Below, one piece after another: positions 1 to 11,015 of a DNA stretch of 64,000 bases. The stretch lies in NCBI GenBank assembly GCA_959347315.1, contig OY365810.1:14439961-14503960 (forward strand), read 5' to 3'. The stretch comes from Bimastos eiseni. Lineage: Eukaryota; Annelida; Clitellata; Crassiclitellata; Lumbricidae. The notes under the pieces were generated by a model, which saw only the letters and a list, made by a program, of their open reading frames with translations, had not been told where the DNA came from and searched no databases. The translations under genes and the position numbers were made by a program. Within the stretch, counting starts at the first letter, position 1; every line of letters starts with the position of its first letter.

Positions 1-245
1 GCAGCGGACGGGCAGTAGCAGAAGAAAAGGCTGGAGGATGAAGATGAAAAGGAGGGTAAGATGAGGACAAAATGGAGGAGGAAGAAGGGGGAAAGTAAGA
101 GGGAGTGAAAGAGCTTTGGGAGGAGCAGGATTAGGTGAGGGAACAGAAATTATGAGCAGAAGAAGGAAGAGGTGATGGAGGAGAAAAGATAGAAGAGGAT
201 CAGCAGGAAAAGTTGCTGGAAAGAAGGAGTAAGAGGAATGAGACA
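1..245. repeat. GA-rich low-complexity tract
   Basis: Purine-only or nearly purine-only sequence (GAGGA, GAAGA, GGAGG runs) with no open frame of note. A similar tract lies at 14095-14280. It looks like simple sequence drift. No coding or RNA signal is visible. Confidence 0.6.
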
Positions 246-400
246 ATCAGCGATTACCATACATACAAAGAGGGGGCAGCATTACATGCAGACATATGGC
301 ACTTGCATTTCGAATGTGCCAGTTTGTCTGTAATAATAATTAAGCCTTTCATGATGCAAGATTCACCTAGATATTTAACGGTGAAATAACCACCATAACA

Positions 401-560
401 CTTGACGTTGACACGGGTAAAACCGGGTATACCCGTACCCGTGATTAGTCTACCCGTACGGTGGCCATACCCGACCCGACCCGTAAAATAGTACTCGTAC
501 CCTACCGAACCCGCGGGTACGGGTCGGGTACTCGGGTACGGGTTACCCTTGAGTGCGCGT
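401..560. repeat. ACCCG-rich dispersed repeat, copy 1
   Basis: The stretch begins with 'acacgggtaaaaccgggtat' and continues with overlapping ACCCG/CGGGT words that can pair with one another. A clearly related copy lies at 24843-24960 in the same orientation and shares the first ~55 bases. This is a mobile or duplicated repeat of unknown class. The short open frame over it (461-646) is explained by the repeat. Confidence 0.6.
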
Positions 561-1009
561 CCGGGTATACCCGCAGACCCATAGACTATCGGAGCAGTAA
601 AGAGGACAAGCAGAAGAGGAGGAACCAGGATAAGATGCAGGTATGATCAACGGAAAAGTTGGGAAAAGACAATGAGGACCACGGACTGATGGTCTTTCCA
701 CTCCACTTCTTTAACCGCTGTCAGTAGAGTTGAAAGAGGAAAGCAATAGGCACAACAGATGACATTTTGTATTGGACTTCAGTCTGGAGTCTCGAAATTC
801 GCTGGAAAACTCTGAAGGTGAGTCGACTAATCGAACTGAATGATAGCCATTGCTTGATTTCTCACCTACACAGTCTATAACTATACCATGATCCGATTTT
901 CAAGACTTCTTTGCTATAAGCCGCTGCGAGGCTCAGACTAGCGCTATATTTAAACGTTCATTATTATCTCCTACTTACAGGCAAAGCAGTCGACGCGTTT
1001 TCCTAACAA
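561..1009. other. no gene seen
   Basis: Unique-looking sequence. A consensus-like donor (GGTGAGT) occurs near 817 on the plus strand, but no convincing exon precedes it. Nothing else can be supported. Confidence 0.4.
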
Positions 1010-1175
1010 AGATGACGATGATGATGACGACGATGGTGATGACGCCACTGATTATGACGATGTTTGATGATAATGAGGATGACGAAGATGATGGTGATAG
1101 CGACGACGATCGTGATACGTGCTGCGAATAATGATGGTTAATAATGACGATAATCATGACGATGATGATAAAACA
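1010..1175. repeat. GAT/GAC trinucleotide repeat
   Basis: Imperfect GATGAC/GATGAT trinucleotide runs directly downstream (minus-strand sense) of the putative His/Thr-rich exon. They would read as poly-Ile/Val or poly-Ser in shadow frames. It is a simple repeat without independent coding evidence. Confidence 0.6.
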
Positions 1176-1189
1176 GGTTAAGTGCAGAC

Positions 1190-1432
1190 CTCGGCTTTTA
1201 AGTATTTCGATGAACTCTTTGTCGAGTTCGCTGGGCACTCGTCCGTTGTTGAGTGACGGCGGCGGAGTATGATGATGGTGGTGATGATGATGATGATCTC
1301 CGACCGTCGTTGTTGTCGTCGTCGTCGTCGCAGTGGTCGTCGTTGTCTGTTTAGTCGTCTTGGCATCTGGAGCCGGCGATGACTTGCTGTCTCCGCTTTT
1401 GTAGACGATGTAGTGAACGTATGGGTAACGAG
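1190..1432 (-). CDS. putative exon 2 of minus-strand gene, Thr/His-rich
   Basis: Possible internal exon. On the minus strand an acceptor (TTTATCATCAG) precedes an open frame reading RYPYVHYIVYKSGDSKSS, a lysine/threonine stretch, a run of about 16 threonines broken by one alanine, nine histidines, then TPPPSLNNGRVPSELDKEF. The segments flanking the low-complexity core look like ordinary coding sequence. The acceptor leaves two bases, which fits the phase-1 donor of the exon at 7345-7568, so the two could be spliced across a 5.9-kb intron. The 3' limit (weak donor GAG|GTCTGC at 1190/1189) is uncertain. I do not recognise the family. The Thr and His runs coincide with trinucleotide repeats and may be length-polymorphic. 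Alternative: chance open frame over a trinucleotide repeat. Confidence 0.35.
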
Positions 1433-1439
1433 CTGATGA

Positions 1440-2535
1440 TAAAGACACCCAAATAACAATTGATTAATTAATGATGACAGACAACGACATTCAAATAACA
1501 ATTGACTGATGACGACAGACAATGACATTCAAATAACAATTGACTGATGACGACAGACAATGACATTCAAATAACAATTGACTGATGACGATCAGACAAA
1601 GACAATTAAATAACAATTGACTGATGATGACAGACAAAGACATCTAAATAACAATTGATAGGTGACGCCAGGCAAAGGCATTTCAATAACAATTGACTGA
1701 TGACTACAGACAAATACATTTAAATAACAATTGACTCATAACGACAGACATAGACATTTAAATAACAATTGACTGATGACGACAGACAAAGACATTTAAA
1801 TAGCAATTGACTGATGACGACAGACAAAGACATTTAAATAACAATTGACTGACGACGACATACAAAGACATTTAAATAACAATTGACTGATGACAACAGA
1901 TAAAGAGGTTTAAATAACAATTGACTGATGAAGATCAGACAAAGACAATTAAATAACAATTGACTGATGACTACAGACAATGTCATTCAAATAACAATTG
2001 ATGGATGACGCCAGGCAAAGGCATTTAAATAACAATTGACTGATGAATGTTGGTATGTATGTATGCATGTACGTATGTATGTATGCAAGTACATATGAAT
2101 GTTGGTATGTATGTATGCATGTACGTATGTATTTATGTATGTATGTATGTATGTATGCATACAGACAGACAAAGACATCTAAATAGCAATTGACTGATGA
2201 CGACAGGCAAAGACATTTAAATAACAATTGACTGATAACGACAGACAAAGACATTTAAATTACAATTGACTTATAACGACAGACAAAGACATTTAAATAA
2301 CAATTTACTGACGACGACATACAAAGACATTTATATAACAATTGACTGGTGACGACAGACAAAGACATTTAAATAATAATTGAATGATAACGACAGACAA
2401 AGACATTTAAATAACAATTGACTGATGACGACAGACAAAGACATTTAAATAACAATTGACTAATAGCAACAGACAAAGACATTTAAATAACAATTGGCTG
2501 ATGACGACAGATAAAGATATCTAAATAATATCGAA
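1440..2535. repeat. 38-bp minisatellite, about 27 copies
   Basis: Tandem array of a ~38-bp unit whose core is 'agacaaagacatttaaata' followed by 'acaattgactgatgacgac'. Copies differ by a few substitutions. An ATGT tetranucleotide microsatellite (2047-2160) interrupts it, followed by resumption of the same unit. It abuts the acceptor of the putative exon at 1432 and so would lie in an intron. The minus-strand ORFs here are repeat translations. Confidence 0.9.
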
Positions 2536-2800
2536 TAACAATGACATCGACTGGCGTACATATCATATTAATTTCTTTCGATCGTCTCTTAGTTCGATCG
2601 TCGTTTTTCCCCTGCTCTATGTGTCTGTATGCCTACTTGTCTGTCTAGTTGTCACTTTTGTCTTTTTCCTTTGTCCATCTCTTTGGCTGGTAACAGATAC
2701 GCCTGAAGTATGTCTATAGTGTGTGTTTGCATGCTTGTACTTGTAGACCTAATCTCTACACTTATACAAGTATGGAGCAATGAGCCTATCGCCATCATTT
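2536..2800. other. no gene seen
   Basis: T-rich and CT-rich unique sequence between the minisatellite and the RT fragment. Nothing supportable. Confidence 0.4.
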
Positions 2801-2805
2801 ACCAC

Positions 2806-2960
2806 ACACCATTGAACCATCTTATAGAATCGTCCTCTGTTGATCGCCACCTGTACGCTGACGACACTCAACTTTACATGTCCTACTCCCTAAGCTCTTT
2901 TCTAAACTTCATAGAACAGTTAATGAACGTTGCTGACCTCCCCTACCTCTCCCTTCCAAA
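2806..2960 (+). pseudogene. LINE reverse-transcriptase fragment
   Basis: The frame contains SVDRHLYADDTQLYMSY, the diagnostic YADD box of non-LTR reverse transcriptases (the two catalytic Asp residues) with the usual preceding H-L and following T-Q-L-Y. Homology holds for about 45 residues before the frame diverges, so only the palm-motif region survives. It is a 5'- and 3'-truncated relic inside the putative intron of the minus-strand gene. The clade (CR1/Rex-like or similar) cannot be fixed from this piece. Confidence 0.8.
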
Positions 2961-3179
2961 TCAGAATTCACCATTATGGGCCTTCCTGAGCAAATCAAGA
3001 AAATCAGTGACCTTCAATATGCATACACTAAACCTTCATCCCTTTCCTTCATCTCTAATTCCTCTTTCCGCAACTTTTTGCTACTTTGACCCTCATAGGC
3101 TACCTTTGTCTATATATATATCCACATCTCAAACCTTACTCGCTCCTGCTTAGTGCACATTATCGACCATCCCCGCATC

Positions 3180-3600
3180 CGGCTGAACGACCTGGTCAGG
3201 GTCTTAGGTTTGTCAAAAACATGTTTGTGGGTCCACAAATCATCATCAATGTCATCAATGACAAGCAGTTCGAAGTTCGAACGTCTGTTGGTGGGACCAG
3301 AGAAAATCGCCTGGAAAGCATTCTACGATGTTGTGGAGATTTTGGGGTAAATACATAGCACCAAACTACTCTACCTATTTTGACAAACTTCTTACGGCAT
3401 ACAGAAAATTTAATATGAAATGCAGCATGTCACTTAAGATCCACGTCCTGTATTCACGCTTGAACTTCTTCCCCAAAACTGTTGCACCATTGCAACCTCC
3501 ATCGTCTATTCAACGGCTTAAACTTTTCTGAAGCGATATAAGCCACGTGAAAGAAGAAGCATCCATGTATTTATACATTAATTTGAATAATTTCACCAAA
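3180..3600 (+). pseudogene. fragment of a widespread transposon-associated protein
   Basis: Across two frames I read KFERLLVGPEKIAWKAFYDV, then FDKLLTAYRKFNMKCSMSLK continuing as IHVLYSRLNFFP. The order A-W-x-[SA]-F-x-x-V-V followed by Y-x-x-x-V-x-x-[ML]-L and M-S-x-K-[IL]-H-x-L-x-S-x-L-[DN]-[YF]-F-P is a signature I know from a large repetitive protein family often copied in invertebrate genomes. The family identity is recalled, not searched. A frameshift near 3350 and the loss of everything downstream make this a relic. Confidence 0.55.
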
Positions 3601-5290
3601 TGGGCGACGATAACTAACTTGCATTTTGTTCGGAACTTCGGAAGGATAATGTAAAAACATGGAATTCTCAATTATCTACTAGTGCATCGACTGAACTTTG
3701 TAGGCCTACTCGTAAGGATTGAAAATCTGCGGTTACTTTTAATAGGATGAAAAACATTATCCTTTTGTTTTGCTCTTGTGGTGCCGCCGGCCCCACTCCA
3801 GGTCGCTAATCCGGGGCTTTTTGGTGGGGGTGGACGTTCATGTTCTCGTGGGCCCTCTATTATATCGACCATCTATCCACTATCCGAGGCTCGAGGGGTA
3901 AGGCCACGGCTCTTTTGTAAGAAGCAACCAGCGCCATGGCACGGTTTGGGTTGGTCATCAGGGTCACGGGATCCACTATCTCCTCCTTATTACCCATGAT
4001 TCCTGGGGACAAATTACCTTCCTCAGTTCCCGTTACATTAATAGGGGATTTCACAGTTATCATCAATTGCATTATATCAAACATCATCTTACTTTGTCTC
4101 TCTCTCTCTCTCTTCCTTCTCTGTTCTTCTTTCTTCCTTCTCTATTCTGAGAATTCTTTCCTCTTGTTTTCCCTCTCCATTCTTCTCTCTTCCTCCTTCT
4201 CTATTCTTCTTTCTTCCTTCTGTATCCTGATTCTTTCCTCTCGCTCCTCATTCATCTGCATATACCTATCAAATCTAGTTGACATAGAGGATGAGGCACG
4301 TGACCCAATTTCTCAGATCTGCGTCCCAGTTTCCTCTTCAGACATTTTTTACAATTTATTAAAGCAAGATACGAGCATCAATTACATCAACGTCGAGTCT
4401 ATTTTTATGACCAGAGCACTGACTAATCCTGTTTTCAAGGATTGTATTTAAGTTTGAATTGAAACACAAAGTTACTTATCAGTTAATTCAAGCGTCTGTG
4501 TCCCCTCATCTTCAGTTCTCCTCGATTCTTCTGGTTCCACCAGTCTTCTTCTTCGTCTACTTCGACAGTACCACAACGACTCTGCGACCTACTTTTAACT
4601 GTCGTATATTAAGTCTACTTCAATATTCTAGTCGTTATCTACCAAGTCACCTGACGATTGACTTATCTCATGAGTTTAACTACTTTCGGATAATTTTTAC
4701 AAGTCGACGGAATCTCAACCTGTCTTGTCCGAAATCTCGTAGCCAACTGACTAACTACTCTCTTTCCCTAGTTCATCACGCCGCGTCGTCCCAAATGACC
4801 TTCACCTCTTTATACGACTTCTATAGCAGCGTCCCTTCGTTCCAAGAATCGGAGTTCATGTCTGCCACGTGACCAACTCTCTCTTGTCTTACTCTTGTCT
4901 CTGGTCCACATATATCAAATATAGACATATGCACATTTATGTAACGTTATTATTATATATATTTTATATATATCCTTATATATTATTATTACTATTATAT
5001 TGCTCTGTTATTTTAAATATATATTATTTATACAAGGCAAAATATACTCTTTAATATCTACGGATGTCACACTCTTCTAATGTTTCGTCTCACATTTAAT
5101 TAATCATGCAAATACGCTTTATAAACCTGGTGGTACAAAAATTAGCTGTATTAAACATTTGCCTTAAGCATCAAAGTGAGTAAAATATTCACTTAATTAA
5201 GCAAGCTATTATTGACAACGTGGTTGTTAAATGAACTAAATGCCTGATAACATTGAGACATTTGAAGAAATATCCAGAGGATTTTACCGT
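3601..5290. other. no gene seen; pyrimidine tract at 4085-4255
   Basis: Contains a CT-rich simple tract (4085-4255; CTCTTCCTTC words) and an AT-rich stretch (4900-5060). The open frames at 3936-4451 and 4459-4872 are dominated by Ser/Leu/Phe from the pyrimidine bias and show no domain I recognise. No splice-supported exon was found. Confidence 0.4.
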
Positions 5291-6479
5291 AGGGGCCGTT
5301 CACATATTATATAACGCATAAAACCCCAATTTTTGACCCCCTCTACCCCTAATAACGCTATATAACAGCAACTGTGACCCCCACCCCTATATTATATACC
5401 CACCCTACTATAAGCATGTTAAAAGACAATCGACATAATTGTAGTGCACAATTTTACACCTTTATAACCATATGATGTTAGTTAGCACTTTAATAGTAGT
5501 GATTCAGCTGATAATAATTATTGCCTTTACCCAATTCAAGAACTGCAGTAAAAATCACCATATGCCCAATTAGCAATGTAACAAAAGCTACCTTAAAATT
5601 GTGTACTCTCTCGTGCCAACGATGATTAGACCGGATGTATGGAGCTCCTCTGCATCTTAATATTCGGACTTTTAATGGTACTAAATTCTAAATTCACTTG
5701 TATTAATTACGGTAACTAATTGGGTAGTCGACGATTGTCACCATGTATCTACATGTAGGCCTACTAATACAGCATGATAATAAATGGTAGTGACAGTACA
5801 TCCTATTTAAAAGCACCATTTTAGTTTCCCTTCTGTTTTCCACAAGAAATGAGCATTACAGTATCACACAGAGTTGATTGGTTTAATATTGCACTATCAG
5901 GTATTTATCGATAAGTTCGCGGTACAACTCTACGTATTTAATAGCGTCTGATGTATACAGAGTGCGTACTACAACTGCAATTGGGTATTTAAGCAAACAT
6001 AAACTATTTACACATACTATAGAAAAATGGAAAATGAAATCAAACATCATGATAATACCTACCAAAATGATTATTTCAAGTGAATTAATTTAAATTTAAA
6101 CTAGAATCAAAACAAAGCACACAGAATTGAATTTTAGGGCGTTTAAAGCTAAGCACATGAAATTGTTAAAATTGTAAACTGCAAATTGTTAAAAGTGGAT
6201 TTATAAATGATAAGTAAGAACATCAAATCAATTCACCAAGTGGCAGCTAATGGTGCTAGTTTTAGTTCACAACGTATTGTGAACTTCGATTAAACAATGA
6301 AGGTCCGTGGTACATGAAATTTCCAATTGGCAGGCAAACAGGCAAAATAGCATCAGCTGAAAAAAAGTTTGTTATATAACAAAACCTTCAACCTACCCCC
6401 ACCCTACACAATATAACGCTAACAAAACCAGAACCCACCCACCTACCCCTTGAGCGTTATATAATATGTGAACGGCCTC
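5291..6479. mobile_element. non-autonomous DNA transposon with ~24-bp perfect TIRs
   Basis: The left end reads GGCCGTTCACATATTATATA then ACGC (5294-5317). The right end (6454-6477) is its exact reverse complement. Just inside both ends are C-rich, AACCC/CACCC-rich strips with repeated 'atataacgct', so the terminal structure is more extended than the perfect TIR. The 1.1-kb interior is AT-rich with no transposase. A TA dinucleotide flanks the left end, but the target duplication is unclear. The superfamily is not assigned. Confidence 0.75.
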
Positions 6480-7344
6480 ATATTGAAAGGCCCGATGGAG
6501 AAATTCAGGGAGAGATGCCGAGACTAGATCTCGATTTGTTCGGTACTTTAATTTTAGGTTTTAGAATGAAATCGGGAATTGCCGAGTTACTCTCTAAAAA
6601 TGCATAATATACACTGCGCACCACAGAGAATAATAGTCAATAAGAGCACTATCTACAAAGAGAAGCATTCTAATCATATGGTCAACTGCACTCCTTGCGT
6701 CGGATATTGCACTATTTTAGGCGGTGCTTTAGCGTAGGCCTATCTATCATCAATCCGGTGACCATTTGCTAGCGCAGGAACGTAGAGCTCTCTGGTGTAA
6801 TCTGACTTCTAAGGTGATATCTATGCTCTTCTTCCAATAAGAAGATAAGAAGAAGATTCTGGAACAAACATTGTACTCGACCAATAGACAGACAGACAAT
6901 TATGTGGATAAGTAAAAATAGCAGTAGGCTACTTGCAAGAAGGCCTATATTCCTTATTTACCCAATTGCATATCTGCACTCTGGTGTACAATACGTATAA
7001 TGGTAAAGCATTCTGATTAAATTGTCTGATTATGGAATAACACGGTCATGACTTGTCTGGAGAGTGTACTAGAGAGCAGCGCATATATGTAGGCCTAAGT
7101 TTTTTGAGAGATGGGCTCAAGTCAACTTCTCACGATTTCATTCTAGCATTTGAAATCTCTCCTGGTCATAGAACACCGACAGACGGAAACAGGCAGACAC
7201 ATACGACGTTGTGGCTATCAGACAGACACAGGCAGAAGCAACAGACAAAGCAAAGGTTAGGCCTATTACGAGAGTTTTCAAAGCATTGCGTGGATTATCA
7301 GACCGCCATGATGGCTGTTCTGGCTGTTCCACCAATTGAACTTA
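6480..7344. other. no gene seen (probable intron)
   Basis: Lies between the TIR element and the donor of the minus-strand first exon. The plus-strand frame 7053-7367 is the complement of exon and intron sequence. No independent feature. Confidence 0.4.
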
Positions 7345-7568
7345 CGTTTGCAGTCGACGCTGCGTAGTAATATTCCCTCTAGAAAGTTTTCGCTTTCCTG
7401 CATGGCGCGGATGGCTTCCCAGTATGGATCGTAGAACGGACTGTCCTTTTTCGGGCTGTTGACGTCGCCTGGCATCACCTTCTGCGGATTGTCCGTGAAG
7501 AAGTCAAAGATGATCTCCAGGTCGGCGTACTCACTCACAACACCCGATGAACCCTTGCTCTTCTCCAT
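7345..7568 (-). CDS. first coding exon of an unidentified minus-strand gene
   Basis: Starts at ATG 7568 (context GACAATGG, A at -3 and G at +4) and runs 74 codons to a consensus donor (AAAC|GTAAGT at 7345/7344), phase 1. The peptide begins MEKSKGSSGVVSEYADLEII, continues with an acidic, aromatic segment (FDFFTDNPQKVMPGDVN) and ends YWEAIRAMQESENFLEGILL-RSVDCK. There is no signal peptide, so it is probably cytoplasmic. Mixed composition and the exact donor argue for a genuine exon. The last helix (W..A...M.....FL..L) loosely recalls a helical segment found in axonemal dynein heavy chains, but this is too weak to name a family. The next exon may be 1190-1432, whose phase fits. The rest of the gene would lie to the left of the window. 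Confidence 0.6.
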
Positions 7569-8103
7569 TGTCGCTCGATCTCAGCAGTCGCACGCAGCTT
7601 GCTAGGAAAAACACACAAGATATCCTTATGTATGTCTGTGTGTTGTGCCGATCTGAGGGTACTATTAAGGTGGTAGGCCGTAGTCTATGGGCAGTGTGAA
7701 CTCTGTGTACAAACGGCGTGCTAACCATCCCTTGATTCTCAATGGGATCGGCGGAAGGCGGTGGTCGGTGTATGTACTCAGTTGTGTGTTAGGGTTTATA
7801 GCGGGCAGATGTTCGTTAGTTTGTATATCTTTAGATTAAGTTAGTGTTATTCTGCCTTGGCGAAATGTGTTCATGTGAAGTCTGCTTTTCGGCGACTTTG
7901 AAGCTAATGTTGAAACGTTGTTCTGATTGGCATGTTGTCTTTCGCGTGTGCGCCAGTTTGCAGCTTAGTGGTTTTCCTGTATCGTTCCTTTCCGAGCGAC
8001 ACTTGTTGTACGGTATACTTATAACGTATTTTCTATGCAATAAATGAACCGTATCTACTCCTAGACGGGAAAACGAAGCTATTTAGTGTTGTTCGATTAA
8101 CTT
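7569..8103. other. presumed upstream region of the minus-strand gene
   Basis: Contains the immediate 5' flank of the ATG at 7568. No TATA box is obvious. Otherwise no gene or repeat that I can support. Confidence 0.3.
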
Positions 8104-8119
8104 TTGTCTCACGGGACGC

Positions 8120-9075
8120 AACAATGTATGTATGTATGCTATGTATGTTTGAATGTATGCATGTATATATGTACGTATGTACTTACGTACGTTCGTACGT
8201 ATGTATGTATGTATGTATGTATGTATGTATGTATGCATTGTGGCATATTCGCCGGTTTGAACTGAGAAGCATTCTGTGCTACACCTTTGTAGCAATGCTA
8301 CGCCTTGTGGCGTATGTATGCATGCACGCACGCACGCACACATGTACTCATGCACGCAAGTACGTATGTGTGCATGCATGCATACATGTATGCATGTATG
8401 TATGTATGTATGTATGTATGTATACCAACGTGCATACATACATGCATACATACATGCATACATGCATGCATACATACACACATACATACCAACATTCATA
8501 TGTACATACATACATACATACATGCATGCATGCATGCATGCATGCATACATACATACATACGTACATGCATACATACATGCATACATACATACATACATG
8601 CATGCATGTATGCATACATACATACATACATACATACATACATACATAAATACATACGTACATGCATACATACATACATACCAACATTCATATGTACATG
8701 CATACATACATACGTACATGCATACATACATACCAACATTCGTATGTACATGCATACATACATACATGCATGCGTGCGTGCGTGCGTGTGTGTGTGTATA
8801 TGTGTGTGTGTATATGTGTGTGTGTATATGTGTGTGTATGTGTATGTATGTGTGTGTATATGTATGTATGTGTGTGTAATGTATGTATGTGTGTGTATAT
8901 GTATGTATGTGTGTGTATATGTATGTATGTGTGTGTATATGTATGTGTGTGTATATGTATGTATGTATGTGTGTGTATGTATGTGTCTGTGTGTGTATAT
9001 GTATGTGTATGTGTGTGTATATGTATGTATGCGTGTGTGCGTGCGTACGTATGTATGCATGCATACATGTATATA
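8120..9075. repeat. compound ATGT/ACAT/GTGT microsatellite
   Basis: About 950 bp of (TATG)n, (CATA)n with CATG interspersions and (TGTG/TATG)n. A short unique island (8238-8310) interrupts it. The strand polarity switches from TATG-rich to CATA-rich near 8425 and back near 8775, making long hairpin-capable blocks. All apparent proteins here (HTYIHTYI, CMYVCMYV) are translations of the repeat. Confidence 0.95.
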
Positions 9076-10755
9076 TAATTTAAATGGGCACCGGTATTGT
9101 ATCTGACAATCCCGCAGTGTCTCTCAATCAATACCTAACAATGTGCTAGAGAAAGCAAAACTATTTGCCATGATCAATAGGGAGACTGTCTGTGGCCCAT
9201 ATTTGCTAGAGCGATCAACCTAATACGTGTAGAGTACGTGTTCTACCCAGCGGTCAATTTATAACTGTGGAGAAGGGGGAACTGTAGGTCGGGCGTTTCT
9301 GCTACCCACATTAATTTTCTCGGCCTTTTCGGTTAAATATTTTCGGGGTCTCCCCCCTTGTCAACATCACAATTTGTAGCTACAATGGCCTGTGCTCGTC
9401 AGAGGTGTAACAAGGTTTTGAATAGTAAGAGTGCAATCTGGGAAATATTGCGAAAAAAAATTCGGTGTCCCCACTCCTTGAAATTTTCCCTCCAGAAATT
9501 AATGAAAAGGGGGCACAAATTAGCAAAACTACCTCAAAAAAGTCATCCGATCATAATTATTCTCTAGAAATAGTAACATGCAAGATTTTTAAAAAAATAT
9601 ATCCATTATAGCACAATTTTTACAATATAAGCCCTACAGTAAAATTTCATGCGAATTTATCTTTTCCACCATCACTAGGCTTTTAAGCCGGATCAACAAT
9701 GTACATACATACATTGGCTGTATGCCCAATTAACTATAATTAATGTGGCTATATATGATGATCAGGTACAATTAATTGGCTGGCAATAACAAGGCAGATA
9801 TCAAAATTCAACACGTTAAGTTCTCAATGGGATAAAGATGTCGGGATTTAGGTGGATGAGCAGTACTTTAGCTAACCTTGCTCAGAATAAATGACAATGC
9901 TAGATCAAATTCAACATAAAACTAAACGACTTTACTTATATAGTAGACCTAATCTGACATTAAATTGCACAGAAAATGCCACAATTGTATTGAACAAATG
10001 AAACCAATCGGACTTATAAGCTAATAGCAAAAACACGTTATGTAGCCTAGCGTCCTATTTTGTATTTGTATGCTACAATAGAGCGTGGGTAAAATTTCAT
10101 CAAAAAGTGTTACGCCTATATCGAAATCTGTTGCAATTGCCCCAAAAATATAGAACTCGCAGTTAACATGTAGGCCCTATATAGAATTAAAGCTTAAGAC
10201 AACAAAATTGCACACAATCCACTGTAATCTTACATGTATCACGGCTCTCAGTTAAAGCCTAGAAACATAATTTTATAAGCACATTTTTTCACACATCCAG
10301 ATAATTTTGCTGCCTCTATTTCTAAATCTTAATTGATAAATTTGAGGTGAACAAGACCCCACAATTTGCTCTATATTTGGCATAAAATGCTCAAAATTGC
10401 GCAGGATCCAATGGCTCCATCCCAGACCACGCTATGGGGAGCTTAATTATATTACGACGCTTCTCCCATGCATGCTCCTAGTCGTTGGGGGTTTATATCG
10501 CCCCATTATCGAAATATATACTGATCTAGCCTTGCTCCGCATAGCAACAGCTAGTAAGTCATGACTTGATATGCGACAACGGCTGAAAATTGAGTAAACT
10601 ATAATAGGTGGGTCGACTAGCTTCACGAACAGTGATGCAGTTAATGTCAGCATGCTTAGTCTAGTCTATTTCTTATTGGCGAAGAGATTATAGGTTCATG
10701 TGACTAAATCCGCAGTGCTTTCGAAATGTTGGAGCAAAAAGTAAACCGTGGTGGA
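9076..10755. other. no gene seen, AT-rich
   Basis: AT-rich non-repetitive sequence with many TAGGCC-type words. No exon with both splice signals and sensible composition, and no RNA gene recognised. Confidence 0.4.
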
Positions 10756-10860
10756 ACTACCCGGAACGGCGTTCCACCTAGTTTTCTGACTGAGGTGCAG
10801 GAACGCCGTTCCGGCTCTCCAGGAGGTCCCTGAACGGCGTTCCGGTTCGTTTCGGCTGAA
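10756..10860. repeat. GGAACGGCGTTCC palindrome cluster
   Basis: Three near-identical palindromes (GGAACGGCGTTCC, GGAACGCCGTTCC, GAACGGCGTTCC) about 30-40 bp apart. The same word recurs at 46530 next to a dispersed repeat. They look like the termini of a DNA element, probably hAT- or MITE-type, but no complete element could be delimited. Confidence 0.55.
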
Positions 10861-10899
10861 ATTGACCACTGGTTTTACCCTCGTCAGGAACAGTTACTG

Positions 10900-11015
10900 T
10901 GTAGGGACCTTGAGCAAGTCTATCGTAGGCCTATGCAATTGCTCCATAATTATTATAACTGCATTTTCGCTGTCTACGCGTGTGTTCACTGTTCACTTCT
11001 GAACTATTGTCGAAT
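10900..11015 (+). repeat. SINE-like dispersed repeat, copy 1
   Basis: The segment 'gtgtagggaccttgagcaag' and the following ~100 bases (CAATTGCTC..., then ...CACTTCTGAACT) match 33830-33920 in order and orientation. The second copy has an extra 5' part reading 'ggtggccgattggctagagc', which resembles a tRNA-type box A. The repeat is degenerate here. Confidence 0.5.

Noticed and set aside
4085..4451. 171-codon ORF 3936-4451 as a gene
   Set aside because: Dominated by a CT-rich tract (LLSSSFSILLSS); no domain, no splice evidence.
8083..9131. Long overlapping ORFs (up to 325 codons) of HTYIHTYT/CMYVCMYV type
   Set aside because: Pure translations of ATGT/ACAT/GTGT microsatellites, open in several frames on both strands.
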